A DNA stretch of 64,000 nt from Kingdonia uniflora (GCA_014058105.1 JACGCM010002657.1:558001-622000); one strand, 5' to 3'; shown: positions 24,090 through 36,303, numbered from the stretch's first letter. A program made the numbers and translations. Notes: generated by a model from the sequence alone, not told the origin.

Positions 24090-24360
24090 ATACTGACACA
24101 TGCCATCACACTATGATGTCATGTGTATGTGTTACAATGATGTCACGTATCAGCATGTGAGGTTCACTTACCATGTCAACTGCAACGTGTTACCATTGGG
24201 CCCTACCACGTTAGCACGTGGGGTCTACATGCCACGTCAACTACTATGTATCACCAGGGACCTCGCTACATCAGCACATGGGTTCCACATAATACCATGG
24301 GACTTGCCACATATCACTATATGTACTGCCACGTATCAGAAAATAGATGGTGCCACGTGT
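24090..24360. repeat. Cluster of imperfect repeats rich in CACGT/ACGTG motifs
   Basis: Roughly 50-bp degenerate units repeat phrases such as GCCACGTCAACTA, ACATCAGCACATGGG and CCACGTGTTAG. At least six ACGT cores are present, including a full CACGTG at 24352. Such cores are binding sites of plant bZIP and bHLH factors. Whether they act here is unknown. Confidence 0.5.
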
Positions 24361-24501
24361 TAGATCAAAATAAATAAATAAACAATTTATTAAATAACTT
24401 CGATCATATTTAAAGAAATCTGTGTTAGTAACGTGGGATGACTTAATCTTGAAGTAAGGTCAATATTAGGTCTGGCGGATACCCGAGGCGGTAATGAACT
24501 A

Positions 24502-24533
24502 CCCAACTTTATCGCTTCGCCGACAAAGTTGGG
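24502..24533. other. Hairpin, 9-bp stem
   Basis: CCCAACTTT (24502-24510) and AAAGTTGGG (24525-24533) form a perfect stem with a 14-base loop. A TATAAATAT stretch follows at about 24564. Confidence 0.6.
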
Positions 24534-24689
24534 ACTATACAATATACCACCAGAAGGACGAGACTATAAATATTGCAACAAAAATAATATTGTATAATTC
24601 CACTATCAAAATCATCCCTTAAAATCCCATTCAAAACAGCCATTTAAAAGGGTAAAAATAGGGTAAAAATCTATTTTTTCGCTAATACA

Positions 24690-25499
24690 CTAGGTAACTG
24701 ACGTATCTTACTTATGGTAACAGATTACTTTACAAATGGGGTGGAAGCAATTCCTCTTTGTTGAACTTGACAAGAAGAGGTCATCTCTATTATCTGGGAA
24801 TACATTATCACAGGGTTCAGATGCCCCCACCTGATTCAGATCGATAATAGGCCATAGTTTATTGGAGAAAAGGTCATAGCCTTCCTCAACAAACACAACA
24901 TCATTCATTCCCTATCCAATCCATACTACCCGTAAGGAAATGGACAGGCAAAAATCACCAACAAAACCATAGTGGATGGACTGATGAAAAGGCTTTAATC
25001 ATCGAAGAAAACAAATTGGACACGGAAGCTTCCTCACGTCTTATGAGTATACCGTACAACACCAATACAATCAACTGGCTATTCCCCCTTCCTCCAGGTT
25101 TATGGTATAGAGGCCATCATTCTAATAAAGTACCACCATTCTGTCAGAGTTTGCGAGCTAACAAACAAAAAAAATGAGTTCGAGTTGGCTTGCAATATGA
25201 ACTGGATTGATAAAACTAGGGAACAAGCTATTGCCAACCTAGGTAAAAATCATCATATACTAGCAAGCTTGTACAATAGAATATTTCAAAGCCGTGAGTT
25301 CCAAATCGATGATCTCATCCTCAAAGATATCCCATAGAGCAGAAAAGAAGTAAATGTTGGAAAGCTCGTAGAAAATTAAGAAGGTCCTTTCCACATCATT
25401 AGCCGTACTGGCCTTGGATCATACAACCTCATGACAGAGAAAGAAATTCGAATCCCACATCCCTGGAACACTATACGATTGAAACGATATTATCGCTAA
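24690..25499 (+). pseudogene. T3 integrase, C-terminal part
   Basis: VTDYFTNGVEAIPLC, IDNRP.FIGEKVIAFLNKHNIIHS and NPYY..GNGQAKITNKTIVDGL form the integrase core. Then come YRTTPIQSTGYSPFLQVYG, NEFELACNMN, ANLGKNHHILASLYN and the end GPFHIISRTGLGSYNLM...WNTIRLKRYYR before TAA 25497. The second catalytic Asp is at 24843-24845; the position 36 codons later, where the catalytic Glu belongs, is Lys (24951-24953). Stops interrupt the frame. The first Asp is lost with the truncation. Confidence 0.85.
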
Positions 25500-25654
25500 A
25501 TAACAAGTTTCTCCATTACAGATTACTTTATTCTTGTTCTTTACATTCCAAAGTGAGATTTCAATCTCCAACAGTGTACATTCCATTCTACTTAATGAAA
25601 ACTTCCAAGTTTTTTCCCACATTACTCTCTACTTACGTAGAATCTACTAAATTA

Positions 25655-25905
25655 TATAGATTGAACCAAAGGTAATGCTAGTTTTCAATCGACCATCTAT
25701 ATACAGATTAAAGCAAAGGTAATACTAGCCTTCAATCGACATCTATACAGATTAAAACAAAGGTCATACTAGCTTTCAATCATCCATCAATACATATATC
25801 AGTTATTAAAGCAAAAGTAATACTAGTTTCCAATCAATGATCTCTACTATCTATACGACACAAAATAAAGCAAAGGCAAAAACTTGCTTTCATCTATCTA
25901 TATGT
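25655..25905 (+). repeat. T3 3' UTR minisatellite, about five units
   Basis: Units of about 45-60 bp repeat the phrase ATTAAAGCAAAGGTAATACT followed by AGCTTTCAATC. The same repeat occurs, expanded, at the same place in T4. Confidence 0.85.
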
Positions 25906-26329
25906 TTAAAACTACAGAAATTACAAAAACCCAAGTTACTTTTATAGGTTTTTGCTTATGGGAGGTCAGCTGTAGTTTCCCCTACACAGGAGGTCGTGCA
26001 GCCATAAGCTCTGGAGCTCATGCAGTTGCAACATTTCTGCCTTGCTCTACTAATTCAGCAGGCCAGGAACCTAACTCCATTTCCATGTTATTCAAGCAAT
26101 TTCCTCGATGTATATCAACATTACAGATACAACCTCAGAATGCAACACAGTTATGCAAGGTATCCCTTTCGAGCTCAAGCCTTTTTACTTCTTCCAAAAA
26201 ATTAGCAATGACAGCCATTAGCTCCCACGAGTGCACCTCTTCCAGGCCAATCTTCTCTCGATCAAGCATGACTAACTCGGAAAACCACTTTCTTAGTATT
26301 TGATGATGCTATAATAATTCCATGTGTTG

Positions 26330-27300
26330 AGAATCGTCCTGCTCTGCTTATTGCCCTAAGCGTGTTGTCACCTTAGTTTGATGTGCAATTGTCCCTGCTT
26401 CTTTATCTAGCTCAGATTTATTAATCGTTCTCAGCTCTTCTACTTGATCACGAAGTGCCACCAACTCAAGTTCATTTGCATCACTTTCCCCACCATGAGC
26501 ATTACTCGGCAGCTCATCTTTCCTCTTGATCACCCCCTTCAATTCTTGTTCTCTACAAAGAGCAACATTTAATTAATCATCACTCCCTCTTAACCGCTCA
26601 TTTCTCTTCCTTACATGAGCTTGAACACGAGTTAAATTTGCCTCGAACTTTTTAATTCAAACTAATTGGCTAACTGTGTTACCAATAGTCGAGACCTTGA
26701 CATCATTCTTTTACTTCTTTGACCGATCTCCAGTCTCGGCCTTCTTGGCACGCAAATTGGCCATGGCCAAATCCGCCTTCAACCTTACAATCCACTTATT
26801 TAGTTCGTCACATAATTTTTGGGTCATCCGAAGATCAATATCTTTAGCAGGCATTACCTCACTTAAATGCTCGACTACACTTTCAGAAGCAGCTAGATCA
26901 TTTCGAGCCTTCATAAGTTCGTTTTCCATCAAGGCCAATTGACCCTTTAAACTGGCTACACTTTCTAGCAACTTATTTTTTGTCACCTCTAACGACCTGA
27001 TACGATATTGAGCGGCATTCGCTTCTTTACCTTTCACCATCAACAAGTTTATCCTACTTTTGAGCTTCGCTACTTCAGTCAGTACACCTTCGAGCTCCCT
27101 TTGCAATTTTTCTAATTCAACGTCTTTACTTTGGACCTGATGGGTCAGATCTTCCACAGTCTTTGTCGCCTTGTCAAACTGGATCTGTACTTTGACATAT
27201 TGATCCTCCCTATCTTCATATGCCTTATTCATCCTATCAAATTCAGACCCAAATTCATGATTATATTAAAGTATTTGTTGTTTGCTCAAACGAACAGTCT
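26330..27300 (-). pseudogene. T3 antisense gene, last block: coiled coil
   Basis: The 173-codon open stretch 27232-26711 (MNKAYEDREDQYVKVQIQF) is almost wholly heptad-like coiled coil: DLTHQVQSKDVELEKLQREL, AQYRIRSLEVTKNKLLESV, then MPAKDIDLRMTQKLCDEL and ADLAMANLRAKKAE. A further piece follows at 26542-26348 (LELVALRDQVEELRT). T4 has the same text at 52990-51735. It is antisense to the element, between pol and the 3' LTR. Such coiled-coil proteins are known as extra ORFs of Tat-type retrotransposons; their role is unknown. A start Met within the block is not necessarily a true start, since upstream blocks continue the protein. Confidence 0.7.
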
Positions 27301-27869
27301 CTAACTTAACCTGGATCATAAAGCTCGATTCAACAATACTTCATAGATACAATTAGTACATGATATAGATAACTTTACAAATTTCTATTAGATTTCTGTT
27401 TCTGACATGCCAACAAGCTGGGATTTATTTCACCCTTAAATTAAGAGGTTATCTCACACTAATGACAATAACATCTACATCCTATTTTAAGGTACACATT
27501 TTATATGTTCTAATTTTCTAACACTCCAAGATAGTCTAACCATACTAGATTATTATCATTCTTTATAATATATATCTGCCTTCTAATTTTATGTTGTAGC
27601 TCTTGAGTAGCAAAACATACAAGTCAAATATTTTAACAACATTTATAAACTGTAGCTTCGCTTGCAAAATCAACAGAGTTGCTAAGGTATTTTGCTCCAT
27701 AACGAGCTCTTTCTATAATTCCTCATTTATAAGGCGCATATCTTTAGGTTCCTACAAATAAATGTTTGCAAGCATCTCTTAGACTATCCTAAATTTATCC
27801 TGCAAATTAATGTACCATACACTTACAATTTTCAACCAACACAAAAACACAAATAAACTCCAAATAATT

Positions 27870-28289
27870 TTACTTTACCTTTTCATTATCTTCCTTACAG
27901 ATTTCTATGTTAGTTCTAGTAGAGACTGCATCCAACCCAATAATTACACCTGAGAGAGAGCCGCAATCAGCCCGGGGATCCTCTTTTACTTTGGCCTCTT
28001 CAACATAACGTCTTGTTATGATGAGTTCGAGGTCAACAATAGAGTACCACACTTCAAGAAGTGGGCAACCAAGGCTATCGTGAGCAGCAGCGACTTCCTC
28101 AGCGTTCTTCTTCACCTCACCCGCAAGCTCGTGCATCATCATACAGTGTACGTCCTTCGCTGAGACCAAGCGTTCCCGCTCTAAAGCCAGATTAGGCTCG
28201 AGTTGAGCCACTCTCCTCTCGAGCTCATCTTTTCCTTTCTCGAGCTCGGCCCGTCCATCCTTAAGCCAAAGATAGATGCCTTTTAGCAT
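27870..28289 (-). pseudogene. T3 antisense gene, middle block
   Basis: 139 open codons: MLKGIYLWLKDGRAELEK, ELERRVAQLEPNLALER, AEEVAAAHDSLGCPLLEV, then an acidic end with GVIIGLDAVSTRT. It aligns with T4 53967-53575 (KGIYLGIEVEKAEFEKKMAQL ... GVVGGLDGVSPQT). A GT-donor-like and AG-acceptor-like context at its ends suggests an exon. Predicted coiled coil with an acidic tail. Confidence 0.65.
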
Positions 28290-28374
28290 ACGAGCATCCT
28301 ACAATAGAAAGTGACACATTTTAGCTCAAAAACAAACAAAAAGTTCAAATATCATACAAAGCATCAACTTACCT

Positions 28375-28865
28375 TGCTCAACTCCAATTGTACAGAAGTA
28401 TTCAACTCCATAGCACCTCCTAGAGTTGTTGCCCTCAGCCTGTTCTCTATGGCCAATAGCTTGTTCACCATGACAGACCCACTCTATAAATCCTTCACCC
28501 CGCTCACAGCAATAGGAAAATCTACCCTCCTCTTATTCGAGCTTATCTCGACCTCTCAGCTCTTAGTAGTCATCGAGGTCGAACCACCCTGCATAACCTT
28601 CCTTTTTGGGTGCCTATGAGCTAACTTACTCAGCATAGCACCCCCAACACCTGCTTTCAGAGCCATTGGAGTAGCTTTTGCTAGTACAAGCTAGTCTTCA
28701 CCATCAGCTGCTACTATCTTTCCAATTCTGATTACTGTCATTTGTCTCTTAGCCTGAGACTTTTGCACTTTCTTCGACCTGCTATTAGCCCTTTTGTATA
28801 TGTTAATATCCAGCTCCTCTAGAACAATCTCAAGCTTGGTACCTTCCCAAGCTATAATATCTATC
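28375..28865 (-). pseudogene. T3 antisense gene, basic linker block
   Basis: On the - strand, with stops, it reads LIDIIAWEGTKLEIVLEEL, then a basic stretch (RANSRSKKVQKSQAKRQM, a possible nuclear localisation signal), MALKAGVGGAMLSKLAHR, SNKRRVDFPIAVS and RLRATTLGGAMELNTSVQLE. T4 has the counterpart at 54560-54029. It is less conserved than the other blocks. Confidence 0.5.
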
Positions 28866-28999
28866 AGTGATTCTCTTCACGTCACCTGTAAACAAGGACC
28901 TACAAAATAATAGAGCATTTTGTTAAACAGATAGAATGTACCTACAACTAGAACAGTTCGATATCATAAACTATTACTTACTTTTCTTCAGGTTTTTAT

Positions 29000-29760
29000 A
29001 TTCAAGATCCATGGGTTCCTCGTCCATTCTCTGGAGACAATCACCTTTCACCCATATCATATTATAATTCCAAACTCACTCTGCTGAATTTAGAACAAAG
29101 AACAGGGGTCGAGACTAACTAAAACAAAAATACGCGCCTCTAGTTTTTGCATAATATTTCACAGCATAATACTGCAAAATATTTAAAGGAGTTATTCTCC
29201 CCTCTACATCATTCTCCTCCCACAGTCTATTCAGATTATCACAAACATTTATTACCTCTCACATATTCCCATTCAGTTGGGGTGGATAGGCTTCTATGGT
29301 ATTCAAAATACCATTAACAAGATTACTTAGAGGCAATATCAGTATTCTGAATTCCTATTGAGAAAGATAGCAAAGAAATTCTTGATCTAGGTCACATTCG
29401 ACATTCCCGTCGAAATACTCAAAAAAGATTGATTCCTCCACTCTCCTCTCTAATTTCTCCTATTATAAGTCGGGCAACAAGAAGAAGAATTTTTCCCCAT
29501 TTTGTACATCTACTAAATGACCTCCCAGGGTGTTCTACAATATTACTCCATTTACAACCCAAACTACTTTGACTTTACAATGTTCCTTAAATACATCAGA
29601 CTCTGTAGGATATGACACAAAATTTCCAGGGAAATCTTGAAATTGTACTTCAACCTCACTATCTGAATCTACATCTACAACATCAGGGTTCTCCATTCTA
29701 AGAATGTTCCCCACAATATTTATATTTTTCAAGTTCATCAGATACTCTTTCAATAACATA
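29000..29760 (-). pseudogene. T3 antisense gene, conserved globular block
   Basis: Starts in an open stretch (29759-29535) with acidic VDVDSDSEVEVQFQDF. It then reads NGEKFFFLLPDL, FFEYFDGNVECD, PLSNLVNGILNTIEAYPPQLNGNM, EVINVCDNLNRLWEEN, NILQYYAVKYYAKTRGAYF and YNMIWVKGDCLQRMDEEPM. T4 54627-55165 is closely similar, so this is the best conserved part of the antisense protein. The text resembles hypothetical proteins annotated next to plant retrotransposons; I do not know a biochemical function. Confidence 0.65.
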
Positions 29761-30834
29761 ACCTAAGGTCCAAGTAACCATCTCGAGTTTAGGCTTGGAT
29801 GTGGCTCATTTCAATAACAGAGCCATCTCACGCCACAACCTACATACAGGTCAAGGTTCAATCAATTTTCTCTACTATTATCTTCTGTCTATACTTTAAT
29901 ATAGAGATATAACATACACATACATCTATCATACAAATACATATATCATACATTTACATAAATATTTTTCTGTACTTAGTAAACTTTTCAAAGATACACT
30001 AAAAGTAGCAAACTTTTCAAATTTATAAAATTGACTAATATATTATTTTCCACATTAAACATCACACGATTATCAAAAATCAGGACAATCAATCATAACC
30101 ACTAACCTTCAACATCTGAGTAAGAGTCTGGAACAACGCTTAATCCCCTTCTTGATACAGCATTGTGAAACGAAGGACTCTGCTCTTCCACAACAACCTT
30201 TTCCCTTCGGCTACAATATTTTCTTTTGTTCAACCTCTCTCTAGAATCTCCACAACTTATTTTCCTTTCTCTCTCTGTGCCTTTTTGTTTTTCCTAGTTT
30301 GATAAACGTTTGAATAAAGAGGAAGAATGGTTATTTATACTTTCTCTCTTTAACTGCTGGCAGTTATTAGGGTTCACACAAGCTGCCCTCAGTTTTGGAA
30401 CCGAGGCGTCCCCTCCACAATTAATGTCAAACGTTTGGTACCCTTTTGGTGAAAATTTATTTCCATCATAATCCTACCTCCTATATTTAAATATATTTTT
30501 CTCTCTCCTACCCAAATCTCTCTCAGACCTTCCCACCCTCATGATGACTCTATACTCACACGCAATCGAACTTTTTCTTCCCTTCCACAAAAGACACAAA
30601 TTTACAGCTGATCTAATTTCTCTATTCCACCTTCTAGTTCTTATAGAACTGCTGATGTCATTTCTAATACTATAACATTTCAAAAATAAAATTTTATTCC
30701 AAGAGTTTCCAACAATATTTATAAAAAAATAGGAACAGATTTAAAATAAGTATTCTCCCTACATTCAAAATATAGTTATTCGGTCTAACTCAGTTCGCTC
30801 CCTCATACATAATCATACATGAAATATCCAAGAT

Positions 30835-31130
30835 GCTCTGGAGCGCCACACCTAATCAGTTAGCCATCAGCCATCCTCTCATCTTTCTCAGTTATTTCTT
30901 CCGCAACAATTTCCCTTACAACATCTTTTCAAGCTTCAGGCTTCAACACCAATTTACAAAATATCTCCGAATAAAAGTGAGGCCTAATCTCGTACTCTCT
31001 CGCGCTCATATCCCACCCATCAAACTGGATTTCAGATTTAGGTATGTTAACATCATAATCTAACAACCCAATGATCCTCTCCCGCACTTCTACAATCTTT
31101 AATGTTAAGTGCCCCTCAGGCGTATGAGGA
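30835..31130 (-). pseudogene. T3 antisense gene, second block
   Basis: In one - strand frame, with several stops: YEREYEIRPHFYSEIFCKLVLKPEA, VVREIVAEEITE and LIRCGAPEHLGYF. It matches the intact T4 block at 56543-56151 (LEIRRHFYSEIFHEMILEP ... LIRCGSPRHLD). Clearly decayed here. Confidence 0.6.
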
Positions 31131-32078
31131 TCTCTCTACGATTGAGTCCTCACCATTTTTATTTTCTACCTCAACTCTATATAAACTTTCAAGCATTATT
31201 TATAAACATCTTGGAGATAACATCAAATCCCCCCCACCCCCACACACCCATTCCATATCTAGTATAATCTATATTTACTCCACTTTTCCATAACTAAAAA
31301 CCCTAAGATTATGATATAAAGTTATTTGAACTTATCTTTCCAAATCGACCTCCTTAAATTTTTCCTATCACTTTTTCGAACTAATTTTCACAATCTCTAC
31401 CCTATGTTATACATTTTGACAATACCTCCATAGCCCGATGTTTATTTTCTATGCATTCAATTAAACATAAAAATGATGCCTCATAGCTCGACTCTTAGTA
31501 CCTAATCAGTTCGATATACGTACCTGTTACATCTTCAGATATATCTATAACTGGTTTACTACTACATTGTACAAAGAGACATTATCACAGTTTGACTTAT
31601 AATACTCATTTATAGTTCATTTTATAAAAACAACACATTACATTTTACTGTACCAACGTATATTTTAGTTCAATCTACCATATCAGTACAAATTTTTTGC
31701 ACAAATATCTTTTTCATTAGCTCGAATAATGCTTACATAATACTTTACAAAGTATAATTTGTGAGTTTTCCCACAGATCGATCTACAGATTACATTACAT
31801 GTCAACTTTTTACCACTGTTTCATATCAAAACATTTCTGCAAGAATAACTAGTACAATGGATGCAACAGAGTCTGACCCCTTCCAGCATAACTTTACTTC
31901 CTCAATAAACAGAGGAAGATAGTTGTAAAAGAGCATGAAGCCCTCCTTTAAGAAAAAGATCGACTATTGTGCAGAAGAAAATCTCTATCTCCCTTCTCCA
32001 CCACCATCGTCTCTTCCTCCGAAACTCCCACCACCTCCATTGCATAGTGAAAAGCGAACGATTCTCCTTTCATAGCAC

Positions 32079-32396
32079 CTAATCCTTCGCAAGATACCGG
32101 CAATACTTCCTGTTATGTACGCTGGCATCCACATTTGTCTCCTCAGTGTTGTCCTCAGCTAACAGGCAAAGGCATACCCTACGCTGCTCCCTAGATATAA
32201 TAACATAGTGGAACCTCCACATATGGCAATAATCATCCTCAGCTTCAGTAGCTTCCTCCTCCGACATCCCATGGTATGTCGGTGGCACCGGTATGGGAGT
32301 GGGCATCTCCAAAGATTGGTTATCGAAGTGCCGCAACTATAATTTTTACAACTCAATAAGAACCCTCGCTTCATATGCCTGACGCCTGGTCATCAC
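32079..32396 (-). pseudogene. T3 antisense gene, first block
   Basis: Begins MVMTRRQAYEARVLIEL near 32396, a stop, then LRHFDNQSLEMPTPIPVPPTY, SEEEATEAEDDYCHMW and a hydrophobic-charged end (SVHNRKYCRYLAKD). T4 57762-57410 matches (LRYFGDQSLEMPTPFPVPPTY, EEAEAEEDYY). The promoter of the antisense transcript would lie between here and the 3' LTR. Confidence 0.6.
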
Positions 32397-32720
32397 CATT
32401 CTCAAAATAGAGTACACCAAGAGATATACATAGAAAAAAAATACTTTCATAGAAATAATAGACTTTACAGTATTATTACTATTTATATCAACCCCGCATT
32501 CAATGTAGAGATAAATTTCCAACGCAATCACATTCAAAGAATAATCTTTTCTGGGAAAACCAAATGTCAATTACATCAATCATTTCCACCATAATAAATG
32601 CCAGATAGAGTCTTCCATAATGAAATACCGAGAACCCAACCTGTTAAATTACATTTCTAACTTCCAACAAAATTTTCAAACAAAGTTCTTTCTCAACTAA
32701 AGCCACTTGTGCCTTCAGTT

Positions 32721-33320
32721 GCGAGGGGGCATTTGTAGGGGCCTATCCCTCGATCTACACCAAACTCAAACTATCTCAATATCAGACTTACACATTATAC
32801 ATGTGACATGTACAATCAGCATTATCACCTAGACCACGAACTGATAAAGAATGTGGATCGGGCACTACAGCAAAATATGAACAATTCAAAGACATCTGTC
32901 TCTCACGAACTAACAGTTAGACATTCAACTACCACTTACCTCATTATCAGGAGAACGTGCTTCTATGCAATAATGAACTGCAGGTAAGGTTTATATAAAG
33001 AAAATGTTCCATAGGAGATAAGGACTAGAATTTCTAGATTCCAACACAAGAATTTCTAGATTCTAAACACCACAAGAATTCTTATTTCAAGATCAAGCAT
33101 TTATAGTTCAAGAGACTACTTGTAATAAGATATCAGCCTCAAGCAATAAAAGTTAAAATTATTAAACCCTCAGCTGGAGGTCGTGATTTTTACCTATTCA
33201 AAAGTTTTCCATGCTAAATCACTTGTGCCATTTCATGTATTATACTGATTTTTGTCACAGGTACATTTGATGTAAGATCTAATTTTGAGCTATTTTGAGC
33301 TACAAAATTTGGCCATTACA
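32721..33320 (+). repeat. T3 polypurine tract and 3' LTR
   Basis: The purine tract GCGAGGGGGCATT (32721-32733) is followed by the LTR 32734-33320 (587 bp), starting TGTAGGGGCCTATCCCTCGA and ending GGCCATTACA. It has a TATATAAAG box at 32992-33000 and AATAAA at 33145-33150. Its start is identical to that of T1 for the first 20 bases. Confidence 0.9.
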
Positions 33321-34191
33321 CATATGATGACCCACCTAGCCTTTGCTGATGACCTTTTGGTCTTTTTTAAAGGAGACTCTCCCTCTTAATACAATTAAGA
33401 GTTGTTCAAGTTATTTTAAAGTTCTCACCGGTGTTGAAGTTAACTATGATAAATCTAAGCTCTATTTTGCAGGTGTATATAAACCAACCATAAAAAAGAT
33501 TTGCAACACTATAGGGTCTGACGTTGGAAGTCTTCCTTTCAACTACTTGGGTATACTGTTGTTGTCAGCTAGATTAAAAGATTGCCAAGTTCTTGTGGAC
33601 AGATGACAAAAGGAATCTATTTTTACCATAATAGATTTCTTTATTGAGCTCAAAGACCCCAACTTGTCAACTCAGTTCTCCAGAGCATCTCTACGTATTG
33701 GATGAGCATTTTTGTACTTCCCCAACATTCCATAGATGTAATTAATATAGTGTGCGCTAAATTCTTATGGTTTGGATGTGGGAGTAGCACTAGATCAGCA
33801 CCCTTTGATTGGAGTGAGTATTGCTTTCCTAAGTATGAAGGGATCCAAGGATTAGTCTCAAAGAGTGGAAACATTGCAGCTATTCTATGTAAACACTTTG
33901 GGAGGGTGGCCTCTAATTAAAAAGGCAAAGACATTTGGACGGAGTGGATGACTAGTAACTTGGACAATCTATATCCCAAAGTAATCCAGGGCATGGAGGA
34001 ATGTTTTAAAATCGAAAGAGACTACTTATTATATGGTGTTACACCTGAATGGTTGCAAAACCATTTTTTCGCAAGACCCTTGGGTTCCAGGTAACATCTT
34101 ATTAAGCATGTTCCCCCAAAGTTTAAGGTATGATTCTACCCTGCCCTTCCATGCTAAGGTTAGTACATAACAGAAACTCTATAGTACTAAA
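33321..34191 (+). pseudogene. LINE reverse transcriptase, C-terminal half (left part)
   Basis: HLAFADDLLVFFK carries the catalytic ADD of the non-LTR reverse transcriptase. Then TIKSCSSYFKVLTGVEVNYDKSKLYFAG, DVGSLPFNYLGILL, a VLQSIST.WMSIFVLPQ block, NIVCAKFLWFGCGSSTRSAPFDW and NIAAILCKHFGRVAS follow, the usual plant L1 thumb region. DSTLPFHAKVST ends the left part at 34191, where the Helitron begins; the same frame resumes at 44359. Upstream the T3 LTR cuts it. Stops and one frameshift are present. Confidence 0.85.
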
Positions 34192-34223
34192 CTAGCAGTC
34201 GGGCACACGCTATCACGTGTGCC
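34192..34223 (-). other. Helitron 3' terminus: hairpin and CTAG
   Basis: 8-bp perfect stem (34202-34209 with 34216-34223), 6-base loop, then CGACTG and CTAG on the - strand. The GATAG in the loop region is common in dicot Helitron ends. Confidence 0.8.
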
Positions 34224-36212
34224 TACATTTATTTGTAAAATCTTGACCTATGTTTTAAAACAGTTTAATATTTCAGGTGTTATACAAAATGTTGCAAATT
34301 ACGCCGATACCTCAAGTATCAATCATACGTTCAACATTAATAAACTTTAATTCAAGGTAGAATGGAGTTGGGTATTATGCGTAAAATCATTTTGTTTCAA
34401 GTCTGGCATTTGAATTATTAATTCTTGTCTTCAATATTGGGAAACCAGAAAAAACAAGTCCTCAAGTTATACTTGCATGAATCGTTATAGTGCGCTTGAT
34501 CATGGTACTTGAACACATCATCGCATGAAAAGATTTGTCTGAGACTTGAAGGAATGTTGAAATTGATTCATTGCTTCTTATATCTGTTCTTATGGATTAT
34601 TTGCACATTAGGTATCATCTTGTTTTTATTGTTTCCTCTCTATTTAGTTTCCTGCAATTATGTTACCTCAAAGAGAAGCGGAAAAAATGAAGAAGTGTAG
34701 GTTCATACAATTGTTTGTATCGAGCTTAAATAACCAACAATACCGGCATTTGGAGCAACAATGAGATAAGAGGAAGAATCCTGCCACCAAACAAAAATCA
34801 AGAGAAGCTTTAGTTAAGGATCAAATTGGTAGGAGGGATTAAGAGGGAAGGCCTTATTAGTTGAGATACTCAAGCCATAAATAGTGCACAATTCCTCTTT
34901 ATACTATGGATTCCCTCCTTTTTACCATGGTAACTTTTTTTTTGTCAACCAATTAAAGAGGTAAGTCATGTGTTATAGCCTTAAGTTGAAAAATACGCTT
35001 ACGATGTTTTTTCCTTGAGAGAAATCTAAGTTTATTGTTACACGATGTGTTTTTTTTGCTTAACTTGTGTATTATATGATATGCTAAATGCACATGTTTT
35101 AGACTACTAATAGTTGAGACGGTGATAGTCAATTCTTGAAATTTTTCATGCTTTACATTTGTATCTGGTTTAATTTAATTTGCGATTCAGCCCTTGGAAA
35201 CGTAAATAGTGCGAAACCCTGAAAATACAATAATAGCTTACTAAAATTGACTCGCCACACCGGGAAACTTTCAATAAAATTTGGTATGCAATGATAAGAG
35301 AAAATCAGCAAAAATATGAATTTACTTACCAAATATGTGTAAAACAGTCGTTACAATACAACCTACATTAATCTATTGCCTTAATCTTTTTGTACATGTT
35401 CTTTTTAGTTTTCTCCATAACGAATAATTTGTTACATAAAGTACCTACAAACTCAAATATTAGCAAACAAACATGGGTAAAACATTCCCACTTAATTATT
35501 CGCCTTTCCACTAATATGATGAAAAGTTAAAACCTGACCTTTCTTCATTAGTGGAATTCAGCTCAAGCTTTTGAAATGGGTTGCAAGTTCGGTGAAGAAC
35601 ATATTAATCAGTTCAAAAGGACAAAACTATGTGGATAGGCACAATATAGCATCTCGAATCAAAATGAAATGAAATAGAGTGACGGAAAAGAAACCAAAAT
35701 AACAAAGCTGCAAAACAAACCAAAATATATTATAATAAGATAAAAGTGACCAGATTTTCTGCAAGAGTGCTCCAGGAACAATGTGTTTGCATATCAATGT
35801 AAATGTAAGAATGATTAGTGTGAGTTCGATACAAAATACAATTACAACATCAAAGATCTAGCTTAGAAGAATTATTTTCATGATGAGCATAGGTCATCTA
35901 TATAAAACAGAGTTAAATCATGTGACAATGTCCTTAGAAAAGAGATAAACTGAACCGCAGCCCCTTTTTCGTTGTATTTCATAAATCACTTGATTTGGAT
36001 TGTACACATTCATAATTTTAAATATAACCAGACCACCATTTACGTGATCTAATTGAACCCCTTACTTCATCCAATTAAAGTACTTACAAAACCTTTTCAA
36101 GAAATTTATCTAGCAGTTTCAATGCAAATGCCTAGTAATTGGGTGACATAATCAAGTGTAAACTATACGCAAAACATATTGGACAAAAGTTGTAAATGTA
36201 GTAAGTCTTACC
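34224..36212. other. Helitron 3' interior, no gene recognised
   Basis: AT-rich sequence. An open frame at 34509-34700 (+) has a hydrophobic stretch but no family resemblance that I can name. Confidence 0.35.
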
Positions 36213-36303
36213 TTAAGAATTCATCCAGCCCCAATAATAATATTTTGTGGCTTCATACCACGATGGATGAAATGGTTGGAATGTAAGGAATCTAGTCATT
36301 CAC
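36213..36303 (-). pseudogene. Kinase catalytic-loop exon, casein-kinase-1-like
   Basis: A 91-base segment bounded by a TTTTCAG acceptor and a GTAAG donor on the - strand. One frame reads LDSLHSNHFIHRGMKPQNIIIGAG, the catalytic loop of a protein kinase; the HxNHFIHRDxKPxN...G pattern is closest to casein kinase 1. The catalytic HRD is HRG, and stops flank the motif. This is a single captured exon; no neighbouring kinase exons were found. Confidence 0.55.

Larger units (their letters stand above)
23052..24679. other. Unassigned sequence between copia gag and T3
   Basis: Expected site of the copia leader and 5' LTR, but I see no copy of the 3' LTR. It holds an ACGT-rich repeat cluster (24090-24360) and a hairpin with a TATA-like stretch (24502-24572). 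No gene seen. Confidence 0.35.
24680..33320 (+). mobile_element. T3: Ty3/gypsy Tat-lineage retrotransposon, 5'-truncated
   Basis: Similarity to T4 begins at about 24680 in the middle of integrase and runs to the end of the 3' LTR at 33320. Order on the + strand: integrase remnant, pol stop (25497), minisatellite, a 6-kb stretch with antisense coding blocks, polypurine tract, 3' LTR. The 5' LTR, gag, protease, RT and first integrase Asp are missing. Downstream it abuts a LINE, with CATAT (33321-33325) as the candidate target-site copy. Confidence 0.85.

Noticed and set aside
24350..24365. TGTTAGATCAAA as the start of a copia 5' LTR copy
   Set aside because: Similarity to the 3' LTR edge ends after seven bases.
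25884..26303. 139-codon open frame on the + strand, rich in Ser
   Set aside because: Opposite strand of the antisense coiled-coil region of T3; Ser-rich text is the mirror of charged codons.
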